Assembly: GCA_951394405.1 (NCBI GenBank)
Contig: OX596334.1
Span: 4,402,001 to 4,466,000, forward strand
Direction of reading: 5' to 3'
DNA: 64,000 nt
Source of the DNA: Coprinellus micaceus
Taxonomy: Eukaryota > Basidiomycota > Agaricomycetes > Agaricales > Psathyrellaceae
Position 1 is the first letter of the stretch. The number at the start of each line of letters is the position of its first letter. The notes below the pieces were generated by a model. It made no database searches and was not told the origin of the DNA. It saw only the letters and a list, made by a program, of their open reading frames with translations. The translations under genes and the position numbers were made by a program. Positions 35,922 to 46,212 of the stretch are shown piece by piece.

Positions 35922-36230
35922 TTAGCACATCTGGTAATCGAACAGTTGAACACAACTAGGTACCAGATGTCAGCACAATACTGTCATAGCCGCTACAGAG
36001 ATTACGGGCCCTTACCAGAATCCCCCAACAGTCCTGCAGCACTTAGAGTCGAGAGACTCGCAGTCGGAGTGGGAAACGCCTATATTAGGGGTAAGACATA
36101 ATATGGTCAAGGCTTAAAGGCCATACGTACATTGGGGCCCGGGACCAGCGAAACGGATAGGGCTAGGCACTGCAAACACAGGCATGACCAGAGCAGTGAG
36201 GAGGGCAGCGAGAGTAAAGAACTTGTTCAT
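35922..36230 (-). CDS. Secreted cysteine-rich peptide 3 (divergent member, minus strand)
   Basis: Minus-strand exons 36131-36230, 36016-36079 and 35922-35955 give 198 nt, 65 aa. Signal peptide MNKFFTLAALLTALVMPVFA. Mature part: C1 split T|GC at the first junction, VSHSDC, SKCCRTVGGFCCVQL and YQMC. The pattern is C-x5-C-x6-CC with two adjacent cysteines at the C5 position. The last intron splits the codon two residues after GG in the same phase as in peptides 1, 2 and 5. It lacks the extra small exon seen in those copies. It is the only member on the opposite strand and has one extra cysteine. Confidence 0.72.
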
Positions 36231-36316
36231 TTGATGGTCGTAGGACCTTTGATGGGGTGGTTGGGTCAACTTGGAAGCCAGTGCTGAACTATCGGTGCAA
36301 GGGTGTTGCGAGGGAA

Positions 36317-36322
36317 TTTATA
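36317..36322 (-). promoter_or_regulatory. TATA box of cluster peptide 3
   Basis: TATAAA on the minus strand, about 92 nt before the ATG at 36230. Confidence 0.55.
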
Positions 36323-37665
36323 CCTCGGGAGGCTGCGAATGTACTAGAATTTTGTTTCCAATCTCGTTCTCAGAGATCTCTTGTCGTTGGGGGCCACGAC
36401 ATACTTAGGAGGCGGTGCTTTGGCTTGGACGAGTTCTCCGGTGATTCCTGTTTTGGTGATTAGACGTTTCTCGAAGTGGCGTCGACACCGCAGATACTTC
36501 TCGACAGCGTCATAAATTCCCCACCCCCGGGCTCCGGAATTCGTTACATAAGAAAAAGAAGAATATCTGAAGGCTTAGCGGTACCGGTAAACTCGAGCAC
36601 ATATTTTATTATAAATAGGAGTATCAGCATATGCTTTGATTTGTTCAGCGTGAGTTTGGTTTGCGGCCTTCCGCTTGTACGCGGCGGCTTGGTTCCTCCT
36701 CAACTGTTCGTGGCTCCAGGCTCCAAACCGCGACAGAGCGAGCTCCACATTTAAGCTTATTTTAATCCATGTGGTGTTTCAGCTTCGCCAGTATTCTATT
36801 GACTTCTCTTTCGTTCGATCGAGCACCAACATCGGACGGATATCGGACGTGTTTGGCTTGGCACCAGTGCTTCTTCACCTCTGATTGTCAAATTGAAATC
36901 CATGATTGATAGGCATCGCACAAAGTGCGCTTGAAATGCGGACTTAGTGAAGTAATGTTGCGTCCGCATCCTTTCAATGCACTGGAACTTTGGGCTAAGA
37001 TCACCCGGGCCTTCATTCGCACGACTTGAACAATAACATACGACCCTTAATTCTACAGAGCACCGCAACCAAAAACCCTACCACCACTGAAGAGATGAGT
37101 GCTACTGTGCAGGCTATCGAGGTCTCTCCTTTGCCCTTCAACTGGCTGAGCCCGACCTGATATACCATTTAAGCGCCTACCAGACGCCTGTGTCGGACTT
37201 TGCCGAGAGGTTAGCCGGAAAGAGCCGAGAAGCACCGTCATCACCTGGTCTGTCGCCAGTTTCTTCTCTCTTCACACAATGTCCTTCTGACGAGCGTCCA
37301 GCCCGACGCCGATCCTTTCTAATCCTCTCAATTGCCCCCCGATGGGAGAGCTGCGGAACAGCGGGGGAAGAGTAGGCCATGAGGCATAGGGGTATTGGCA
37401 GGCCCTTTCCCCTGAGGCCGCCGCAGTGCTTGAGTCTCTCGAAACTGGGGTATAGTGCTTCCAAGGAACGGCCAGGACAGACCGTTTCCTAAATCCAGCC
37501 AATGTCACTCGACGGGGAGCAGTAGAAGGGATATCATCGGCCTCACCGAGTGACATTCGTGGGCGCACTCCTTCCATGCTACTAAATGGCCATGACATTT
37601 CTCTAATCCAAAGCACTTACCCCTCACTTCCCCCATCTTCCAACGTACGCCTAACGGACGTCACT
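36323..37665. other. Spacer inside the secreted-peptide cluster
   Basis: About 1.3 kb with no gene I can support. A TATAAATA string occurs near 36611 but is not followed by a signal-peptide ATG at the cluster's usual distance. The only long open frame (37272-37616, minus) has no motif. Confidence 0.35.
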
Positions 37666-38193
37666 ATGAATCTGATGCACGCGGTCGGGCTCGCTACCTT
37701 GGCGGGACTCACTCTGGTGAACGCATCCCCCGCATTGTACCTGTATCCGAGTACGTGGAGCAATCGGTGCACACGAGGGCGACGCTCTGACCACGCCTTC
37801 TGAGCAGAGCAAGAGGAGACACCCGCTCCGTACCCCTCTCCCATTTTTGAATGTACGCTGGACCACACATCTGCTTCGTATTCGGGGACGGCTAATGGCA
37901 ACGTCTCTTAGGTCGTGCTGATAAGGTGAGTCCTAAACCTCTATTTTCGAGACACGTCATTCAAATCAGGCTTGTTTCAACCCACCAGGACTGTGAGTTT
38001 CCATTCTCGTCTTAAAGCCTCTGAGCCCCGACCTCCTGCGAAAAAGGTCTCGATGAGAAGTCATGCTGTGCGACACCTTTCGGAACAGTGTGAGTCACGT
38101 CGTTCGGCGTGAATACGTGAATGCGCTGTAAAGTTAACGGAGAACCTGCTCGTCCTCAGCTGTGCGGCGGTGCCCAAGGGAGCAGCTTGCTGA
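37666..38193 (+). CDS. Secreted cysteine-rich peptide 4 (lost first cysteine, 4-nt exon)
   Basis: Exons 37666-37750, 37912-37925 (14 nt), 37989-37992 (4 nt), 38047-38089 and 38160-38193 give 180 nt, 59 aa. Signal peptide MNLMHAVGLATLAGLTLVNA. Mature part: PSRADKDCLDEKSCC, then ATPFGTVCAAVPKGAAC. The codon that is split Cys (T|GT or T|GC) in the other members is A|GT, Ser, here, so only five of the six framework cysteines remain. The 4-nt exon is bounded by AG and GT with flanking introns of 63 and 54 nt, and skipping it breaks the frame before the CC motif. It could be functional or decaying; it also lacks a clear TATA box. Confidence 0.62.
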
Positions 38194-38593
38194 GAAGGGA
38201 AGGAATAGCGTGGCCCAGCTTCAGACTCAGAACACAGGGAATGTCACCTCCCCGTATCCATCTTCCTGCAATACATTCAATCGGTCGCACTGTCGATCAT
38301 TTCGGATAAACAGCCTGAAATTCCAAGTGCATCTCTCGACCGTTTAATGCATCCCATCCTCCTGCCGTCGGCGGAGGCTGGAACTCTGGGTACCGCTTCC
38401 ATACTGTCGATCTCACAAGTCCTCCGAGCTAGATTCTTACCAACAGATATTCCGGCGCCGTCCACTTCCTCCCCAGCGGACATCTACCCCTTTGCGTGCC
38501 GAAAGCATCTCACCTCGCCCGCATACGTGTACGCTTCGAGCTCCAAATGCCAAGCAGTTGGGCCGGTGAGTGCTTCTATAGATCTTCAGCAAC

Positions 38594-38600
38594 TATATAA
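38594..38600 (+). promoter_or_regulatory. TATA box of cluster peptide 5
   Basis: TATATAA, 91 nt before the ATG at 38685. Confidence 0.6.
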
Positions 38601-38684
38601 GGGATACGACCTTAACCATGGGAGGCAATCCCCGACCATAACCGCATTGATCTCTCCCTCAAATTCTTCCCTCAGTCGCTCGCC

Positions 38685-39084
38685 ATGGTCAAAGGTCTCC
38701 TCTCTATTTTTACTGCCTTGAGCGCAGCGGCTCTGGCTCTCGGGGCAGCACTCCCAGTCGAATCAGACACTCCCGGACTCCGATGTACGCATCTCCCCCT
38801 CTAACATTTATACCCACTTCGAGTCGCTCACTCAACATAACTCGGTGTAGGCCCCGTTGCGACTGACTGTAAGACGACCTTCTGGTAGCCGCCGTTGTGC
38901 CAGGAATGTGCTGAAATCCATTGCGACAGGCCCCAAAGGATACACCTGTTGTGGACTGTACGACGTAAAGCTCGGCGGATAGTACGTGTTGCGGGGGGCT
39001 TCGCGAAGAGAACCGACTGACCGAACGCTACCATCTACCTCTAGCTGCAGACTGTTGGAGCCTGGCCAGTACTGCATCATGTGA
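38685..39084 (+). CDS. Secreted knottin-like cysteine-rich peptide 5
   Basis: Exons 38685-38784, 38851-38868 (18 nt), 38930-38981 and 39045-39084 give 210 nt, 69 aa. Signal peptide: MVKGLLSIFTALSAAALALG. Mature part: C1 split T|GC, PVATDC (this second Cys also split T|GC), PKGYTCCGLYDVKLGG, YCRLLEPGQYCIM. Spacing C-x5-C-x5-CC-x10-C-x8-C. It shares GYTCCG and GG-x-CR with peptide 1 and CRLLxPxQ with peptide 2, so it is the best link between the copies. Confidence 0.8.
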
Positions 39085-39480
39085 GGGAACGGTGGAGGGG
39101 ACATCTCCAATTCCAGTTGGTTTCTGAAACGTTAAGTTCATGTTACATTGGAAGTGGTCGTGACGTTGTATGCAAGGCGTTAAGTAAGGGCGTTGATACT
39201 TTGTTGCAAAAACAGGGACGTATTCAAATTTCGGAGCTTCGGATCTGCCGTTGTGAGTGACACTAGGTTGACGAACCGGGAAACGAGAGGAAACCAAATG
39301 CTAGGGGGTAATGGGGTTGGCTAGTGTTTGCCGAGATCCAAGATAATAGAAAGAAAAGGGGTGGATAGATATGTGGTGCGTATCCGACCTTGATCCAGTG
39401 TGGTATGTCCATGCGTGAGTCCGTGCGCTTATCCATCGCAGAGCCAGAAGGGTATTCATGTTTTCTTGTGTGATTCCAGA

Positions 39481-42400
39481 CTACGGCTTCCGCTTCTTCC
39501 TCAACTTTGAAGGTGAAGGCGGCGGCTTCAGGGATGTATCCCCACCCACCCCGTCTCCGTTTACCCCTTTCGCCGACCAAGGCATTTCATTCCCATTGTA
39601 CTGAATGGGCGATTCCACCCTCACGTCCACGCTGGCTCTCGCCTTCGACAGGTCTACCTTGCTCGTGCTGACACCGGAAGCCTTCCTGGGGCTCCCAGAC
39701 AGGGGTGACGTCCACCTCCTCCATCCTTTCGGTTTCGTCGGGGTCTGAGTTGGGGTAGTAGTCTGGGATGGGGAGGGAGATGCGGAAGGAGAATAATAGT
39801 TTCCGTTGTATCGGGTATAGGGTGGTGAGCTCGTCCCGCTCGAGTAGACTTCCTGACCCAAAGTGGACTTCGACGGTGTTGAGTGCGCGGATGAGGCGTG
39901 CTCTGAGGTGGTGACGGTAGAGGCGGCGGACGACCCAGGAGGGAGGTACGAGAATGATGGGAACGGAGAATAAGAACGAGCGCTGGTAGTAGCAGTACCG
40001 TTCGACAGGGCACTCATTGGTCTCGAAGATGCAAGATCGAGGGAGGATCCCCTAGCGGGGGTGGACAGAACACTCGCGATTGGGGTCGCAGAAGCGGTCG
40101 TGATGGTGGCGTTCGATATTGCGCTCATGCGTCGGCTGTGGAGGTCGACAGAACTGCCTCGCACGCTCATAGGCAAGTTCGCAGTCGCGGTCATGTTTGA
40201 CATCGCGCTCAACGGCCTGCTATGGAGATCGACAGAGCTCCCCGATCTCGATGTTACAGCTGTGGGCGTAGCATCCGAGAACCCGCTAGCCACGCTAACT
40301 CGGGACTCGGACCTCCCGCTCGCATTACGGCCGGACTGGCTCACCCGCTTGATCACGGTAGACTGCGGCTCGGGGTATGGGGACGTGATACGACTGCCTT
40401 CCAGGGTATCGAGGATGTAGGCACCACCCCCTTTCATGTTCGTCGACTTCCGCCTGCTGTTTCGGCTGTTCAGGGCGCTCGGTGCGACAATGGTATTGGC
40501 TCGGCTTGGGGCAGGAGACGGCGATGAAGAAGACGCTGCGGGGGCAGAGGGTGTCCGAGTATGAAGATTTGGTCGAGAGCGGTGGCCTGTAGCAGAGGAG
40601 GGCGGAGATGGGTAAGGAGAGTGCCCCTCTGAAGACGGGGCGCGAGGGATGGCGGAGGTTTTATCGTCTGGATCATGCTCTGCAGGTCGCTTGTCGTCCA
40701 GCTGAGCTTGGGCTGAGATGGATGGATTTGACTCGGTAGGCGTCGCCTGGCTGGTGCCTTGACTCCCGCTGTGGTCACTAGCGTTGCTCTCCATACGAGC
40801 ACCTGCGCTCCTGTTCATTTGATCCTGTTGCGACTTTTCTTGTGCTTGGATAACCCAGTCATCCTTGATCGAGGTATCGCACAATGCAGGGGAAGTGGCG
40901 AACGAGTCGGCGTTCATCACGTCCCCTGTAACTTTCGCCGAGCCCAGAATCAAAGGTTCTGATTGGAGATGGGTGGGCATAGCAGGGACGGGTGGAACGA
41001 TACTGGCTTGAGCTTCCCTCGCTTCAATAGACTTGGATCGTTTTCGGTTCCATCCGAACCATCCAGCACTGCCTTCCTTCTTGCTCTTGGTAGACTTCTT
41101 CGATGCAAGGGAGACGTTACTCTGGTTGAAACTGAGGTGGGCGTCTCCATTGGGTGTTGTTGGCGTTTTGACATCCCTCGTTGGATCGGTGTAGGGGGAT
41201 GCAGCACCTTTCGACGAGGATTTGGACTTGGCCTTCTTTGAAGAGGCTTTCTTCGATAGTGGCGTCGCTGCCTTCGAGATCTCGGCTGGGAGAGGCGGAA
41301 CGGTTGGCACGTTGAAAGGGAAGTCAACCTTGGCGTGGTCGCGGGGGAGGTCAAGGGATTGAGTGCCACGGCGTGGTATGTCAAGAGACTGGGTTGCACG
41401 CCCTCTTGGCCCAGGGCCTGGGCTTGGCTCGTAGGCGTACGCCTGCAGGATCACATCTTCGGCGCCTCCATCGCCTCCATTCACGCTGTCACCCTCATGC
41501 CCATCGGATGTCGGGGCCCGCGATCGGTCAGCATCCTCTTGGGGTCGCCTGACGAACGTAAGGGTGTCCTGGTCGAAGACATAATCTTCTAACGCAGGAC
41601 GCTGAGCACTCGAGCTGCCCGATCCTCCGTACAGGTAGTCCTGGGTCATGGCGGAGACGTAGACGTGCCACCCCCTAGGAGGCCACCCAGGGTTGAGATC
41701 AGGAGGGGGGAGAGTCGGAGGTTCGGGCGGAAGAGGGCGTGAGGGGTTGGACATCGATGTTGCCGGACGTTCGGATGTCGAGGCTACTCGGCCAGGGGGA
41801 GGCGCTTTCTTTAGGGTCGCACGTCTCCGGGGTGCGTTGCTGTTGTCATTGGTAGGGGTGGTTGGTGATGATGACGAGGAGTGGGGTGAGGCGACGGTCG
41901 CTCGGCGGGCGACGTCGGCTACCTGTGTGTCAGGTTTATACCACGAGCGCGTGTCTTGCTCCCGATCATGGTAAGTCGACTGAGAGTCGAAGGATTGCCG
42001 TGACTGCGACATATTGGATTGTCCATATATGGAGTCTCTTGTGCTGTACCGCCGTTCAGGGGTGGAGGTCTGCTGAAGGTCGAGGGAGACGGTGGAATTC
42101 TTCCTCGAATCCGAGTTATAGTTGTACCATCCGTACTGGCCGTACATCGACGTCCGAATAACGGATGTCTGCGACGATGAGGCAATCTTACGGTAATGGT
42201 GTTGATATGGAGGGTAATTCTTGTCACGGTAGTGGTAGCTGTGTGTGTGGTGAAGGTGACCCGTCGACCCGTTTCTGAAGTGGTAAGCCATCTGTTGAGA
42301 CGACGGGGTTCTGGACTTCAAGGCTGGGCGAACGACAGGCGCAGTGTGCGTTCGACTTGTGTGAGGGCGCATAGGAGTTGGCTTGCTAATGACAGGGCCT

Positions 42401-42630
42401 GAGTGCTGCGGGCTTGAGCTCAAAGACGCAAAGGATCCCGAGTGCCTCTTGTAGCGAGCTGAAAGGAAACCATTGAGCAATTGCCAACGCTACGCTCCTG
42501 AAAGGGGAACACTTCTCTCACCGTTCTCCCAGTTCGTCGACGAGACAGAGCTACGCCGGCTGGGCTGCCCATCTATCTCCCCCTCGGCCTCCTCGTCGGG
42601 CGTGCGCAACGAAACACGCCGCATCGACAT
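39481..42630 (-). CDS. Large disordered Ser/Pro-rich hypothetical protein
   Basis: Exons 42522-42630 and 39481-42458 (minus) join over a 63-nt intron to 1028 aa. No catalytic domain recognised. The sequence is Ser/Thr/Pro-rich with basic patches (SKKASSKKAKSKSSSKG, WFGWNRKRSKS). A short ordered segment, NPGWPPRGWHVYVSAMTQDY, lies about a quarter of the way in. A repeat of about 30 residues, GSSVDLHSR or GSSLDLASSR followed by MSALSN, occurs three times near 40020-40250, and SLDIPR/SLDLPR repeats lie near 41340-41390. A cytoskeletal, septal or signalling scaffold is possible but unproven. The start at MSMRRVSLRTPDEEAEGE is chosen because the first intron then joins exactly in frame. Confidence 0.75.
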
Positions 42631-44066
42631 CTTCCCAAACTCGAACTAGTCCTGTTATGGTGATGAGGGTTCAAAGTGCACTCAGAACGCACACAGGCTT
42701 GAGCAATTCACCTCGCTACAGTGCTGGCAGGTTCACTAGAGGAAGTCAGATAACAAAGGGCGCGTCGAACATCGGGGGAGGCAAGAAACGTTGGGAAGCA
42801 AAAGGCGCCTGGACAGCATGAGGCAACTTTTGATTTGTCGGCTCCCGTTCTCGAGTGCGTGCTGGCCTTCACAGATGCTATTCTCGTCATCTTCATAGAA
42901 CCCTGACGTGTGTGGTGACGAGTATAATGTTGTGATAGTTGCGCTCCCTTTTGTTCTTGGTCTCCTTCATATCTTCACTCCGAGTCTTGAAGTTGCTGTT
43001 GAGGTCGATGGTGCGCCCGCTACTGACGTTTCCCGTTGACGAGCGCGATCCCCGGCCGAGCCGGTTGTTTTACGGCACTAAGCGCGCTACTGATTGTCAC
43101 ATCAAGAATCCCCTTTTCGTAAACTTTGTTTGGCTGGAAATTAGGTGGAAATTAGGCGGGGGGCTTTGGTTGTCGATGATAGGGGCAAGTACCAGCAGCG
43201 AGGGTTGAGCGGGGGAAGCCAGCTCTACCTGAGTCTGTTCGCGATGTAAGTAGCCAGCCCGCGCCTCGATGGAGGGCGAAGATCTTAGCCCGCAGAACTC
43301 CTGCTCGAGAGGAGCCCACGCAGCCCTACAGGATGTCCAACATACTTGCAATGGCGCTGAACATGCATCACTTGGGCACAACGTTCCATTTCGTTCGCCA
43401 CTCTTCTGAGATGATGAAGCCAACCAAAAGGGACAGCGCTCCTGACTAGAGCGCGAAATTGGAGATCTCGGCTCTTCCCGCCAACTCGTTTCCATACATT
43501 AATTCCACGAGGCCCCGATTTGGGGAGGAATCATATCCCCGACCTGGGCGCTAATTCATAGTGCACGATCGCCCTATGCTCCAGATGTGATTATTTTAAC
43601 CCCTGCCAATCAGCACATATCGACGAAGGGTAACAAAATATACAGGTCCGCTCACATTGCTAGATGCGGCTCTAAACGAGGCTTGAATCGCGAACCAACC
43701 TTCTGGACATAGTGGCGGGAGAGAAGAGGGTCCGGTATGGAGTTGATACCGCCTGCGATTGACGCGCTTGAATCAGTTGGTTCGCACGCTCGGCGCGTCG
43801 CAGTGTGAGGCTCGCTGAGAGCTTCACAATCCAACTTGAACAAGCCCGCCCCCTGCGCACTGGCGCATGATATGAAGATCTTCGCCCACCCCCTCACATG
43901 CGGAACCCGATGACCTCGGTTGGCTGGGGGTTTGAACGGGTTTAGCACCCATCTCGGCCGTCGTATCGAAGTAATTCCGAAGTCACCAGTCCGCTTTTGC
44001 TCTCTAACCGCTACCACGTTCCAAGACATCCGCACCTGTCGCCCTTAACTCCGCTGAAACCTCTCG
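42631..44066. other. Divergent intergenic region
   Basis: About 1.4 kb between the divergent disordered-protein and F-box genes. No gene supported. The open frames at 43097-43495 and 43652-44035 (minus) carry no motif. It presumably holds both promoters. Confidence 0.35.
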
Positions 44067-45848
44067 ATGACTTCAAACGCCTCGCCATGGGCCCAAAGGA
44101 TCAAGACCAACTACGTACCCCTACCACACGAGGTGAATCGATTGAAAAATATAGTCGACAAGGAGATGACAAAAGTCCACATCATCGACGAGGAGATCAA
44201 TCATTTGCACAACCGCCTCTCCGATCTAGACGCCCGGAGGTCATCCCAGATGAAGCGTGTTCAAGAGTACCAAGCACTGCTTACTCCCGCGCGAGGGCTT
44301 CCCGTCGAGATTTTGGGCAAGATCTTTCTCTCAAGTCTAGAGGCGTATTTACAAGATTCCCCATCCTCGCGCATGGGAAAGCATCCAGGGAAGGCGCTCA
44401 GCCATGTCTGTCGCCTTTGGCGAGAAATCGCCATTGGGTTGCCAGCTCTGTGGTCGGTGATTGACATCTGGCTTCCGAATCACCCGAGCCGCTTCCTTCG
44501 AAAACGATATGGAATGGCCCCGGCGATCCTTCCGAACGAAGAAGGGGCGTTGTGGATGAACCGGATCGAGGGGTGGAAGCAGCGCATACGTTCTATTGGG
44601 GATATGCTCGAGCTCTACCTTGCGCGATCAGGCACTACACCTCTCACCATCGCATTCAGTGCGAAGGAGGCCTGTCCATATCCCATAGATGACGAGAAGC
44701 TCTTAATTGAGAGGCTGGTATCTACGATTACTCGGAGCTACCCTCGTTTGGAGAATGTCATCTTCAAATTCAAGATCGAGGACTTTTCTTCACCATTCGT
44801 CCGCCTCGTTGTCGTGGATCCTCAGGATATCCCATCACTACGGAGAGCACGGCTCAACATCAAGTTAGGCGATGCGCTGGAAGAGGGAGACCCAGAAGAT
44901 AAAGGTCTGAGGTTCCAGGGTCCCAATCTCACGAGCCTCATTTTGGACATGAGATGGTACTATGTTCGAATTGTCCAGAGTGGGTTCGATTGGGCCAGCT
45001 TGGTCGAGCTCAACCTGTGCACGATTGGACAGGAAGACCTTATCCCTCCCGACGTTTATTCCACCATGGAGATCCTTAGGCAATGTCCCAAGTTGGTCCG
45101 GTGTGCCCTGGAGTTCCAACATGACACCTTCGGAAGCCTGCCAGATCACGAGCGGACGGAGCTCTACCCGATCACCCTTCCCTATCTACGGGATTTGAGG
45201 ATCCACGGGCATGGTGTGCACCTGTTCATGTCAAGGGCGCTCAACCTTCCCCTACTCGAGGACGTGGCTATCTTGGACATTGAGCATAATCCGTACAACG
45301 GGGAAGAAGCAGAAATCCCGGACGGCATCGTCCCGTGGGCGGAGAAATATGGGCAGCAACTGAAGAACGTCGCATTCGAGTACGGGTTTCTCTCTCAATC
45401 TCAATTTTTGCGCACTCTGTCCAACCTCAAGGTCGCCGTATCGTTGAAGTTGAATGGGGTCGTGGATTACGCCAAGGCCGCACCAGATCAATACGTCGAT
45501 GACGAGGCCTGGGCTCGCTGGGCGCCCCCAGCGCGCTTGGGAAACGACGTTCTCCGGATGCTCACGCCAACATTCAACGAAACGAAAAGCGGGATCGTCG
45601 GGGAATGCTTTTGTCCGAGATTGAGGAGGATGGAGTGTACGACGGGGGACTTGGACTTCAATGAACTGGGATTCGTGGAATTTGTGGCCGCTCGAAGGAT
45701 GGTGGATAAGGTCGTGGGCAGTGAGATCAGCCTTATCGAAGAAGTGATTTTAAGGTTCACGTCTCCGAGGCGGATTGACTTCGAAGGGGAGCTGGAGCGG
45801 AGAGGGGTCGAGGCAAACAAATTTGGGCTGAGGGTGGAATCGCAGTGA
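44067..45848 (+). CDS. F-box-like protein with N-terminal coiled coil
   Basis: Intronless open frame of 593 aa, typical of the expanded Agaricomycete F-box-like family that provides substrate receptors for SCF ubiquitin ligases. Residues about 20-70 form a coiled coil (VNRLKNIVDKEMTKVHIIDE). The F-box-like helix set follows: GLPVEILGKIFLSSLEAYL, then LSHVCRLWREIAIGLPALW. The C-terminal 450 residues are degenerate leucine-rich repeats (LTSLILDMRWYYVRI, LVELNLCTIGQEDL, LKNVAFEYGFL). The frame is complete. The substrate is unknown. Confidence 0.82.
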   Translation: MTSNASPWAQRIKTNYVPLPHEVNRLKNIVDKEMTKVHIIDEEINHLHNRLSDLDARRSSQMKRVQEYQALLTPARGLPVEILGKIFLSSLEAYLQDSPSSRMGKHPGKALSHVCRLWREIAIGLPALWSVIDIWLPNHPSRFLRKRYGMAPAILPNEEGALWMNRIEGWKQRIRSIGDMLELYLARSGTTPLTIAFSAKEACPYPIDDEKLLIERLVSTITRSYPRLENVIFKFKIEDFSSPFVRLVVVDPQDIPSLRRARLNIKLGDALEEGDPEDKGLRFQGPNLTSLILDMRWYYVRIVQSGFDWASLVELNLCTIGQEDLIPPDVYSTMEILRQCPKLVRCALEFQHDTFGSLPDHERTELYPITLPYLRDLRIHGHGVHLFMSRALNLPLLEDVAILDIEHNPYNGEEAEIPDGIVPWAEKYGQQLKNVAFEYGFLSQSQFLRTLSNLKVAVSLKLNGVVDYAKAAPDQYVDDEAWARWAPPARLGNDVLRMLTPTFNETKSGIVGECFCPRLRRMECTTGDLDFNELGFVEFVAARRMVDKVVGSEISLIEEVILRFTSPRRIDFEGELERRGVEANKFGLRVESQ

Positions 45849-46075
45849 TATTCACGGGGCGGGGGATACGGCGCTGAATCACCATCGTTGAAGTAGCGCA
45901 TGTTATGCTAATCGCTCATTGGCGAATTAAACTTGGCCATTTACATGTTCATACGCACAGGAGCACCGTAGACGATTCGAATTCGAATTAGGCGCCCATA
46001 CCAAGCCCCTGTGTCGGAATCATTTAGAACACGTGGTGTCAAGTCACGTGCACGGAATTTCCCGCCCAGCTCGGT
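45849..46075. other. Spacer before the palindrome
   Basis: F-box gene 3' region and upstream part of the mS29 promoter. It contains two CACGTG boxes, listed separately. Confidence 0.4.
46030..46050. promoter_or_regulatory. Paired CACGTG E-boxes
   Basis: Two palindromic CACGTG hexamers, at 46030-46035 and 46045-46050, lie about 170 bp before the mS29 start codon. CACGTG is bound by bHLH factors in fungi. Their role here is inferred. Confidence 0.4.
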
Positions 46076-46117
46076 CGAAAATGTCGCTTGCTCACTAGTG
46101 AGCAAGCGACATTTTCG
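46076..46117. repeat. Perfect 42-bp palindrome
   Basis: A 21-nt arm starting CGAAAATGTCGC is followed directly, with no spacer, by its exact reverse complement; the centre is ACTAGT at 46094-46099. It lies about 95 bp upstream of the mS29 gene. It could form a hairpin or cruciform with almost no loop. Confidence 0.9.
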
Positions 46118-46212
46118 TCTCGACGACGTAAAGCCAAGGTTCGTCGTTGCGTCGCCCGGCGGGCTCCGCGAGGTCTTCTCGAAGCGGATTCTAACACCTT
46201 AACGCAGGACCG

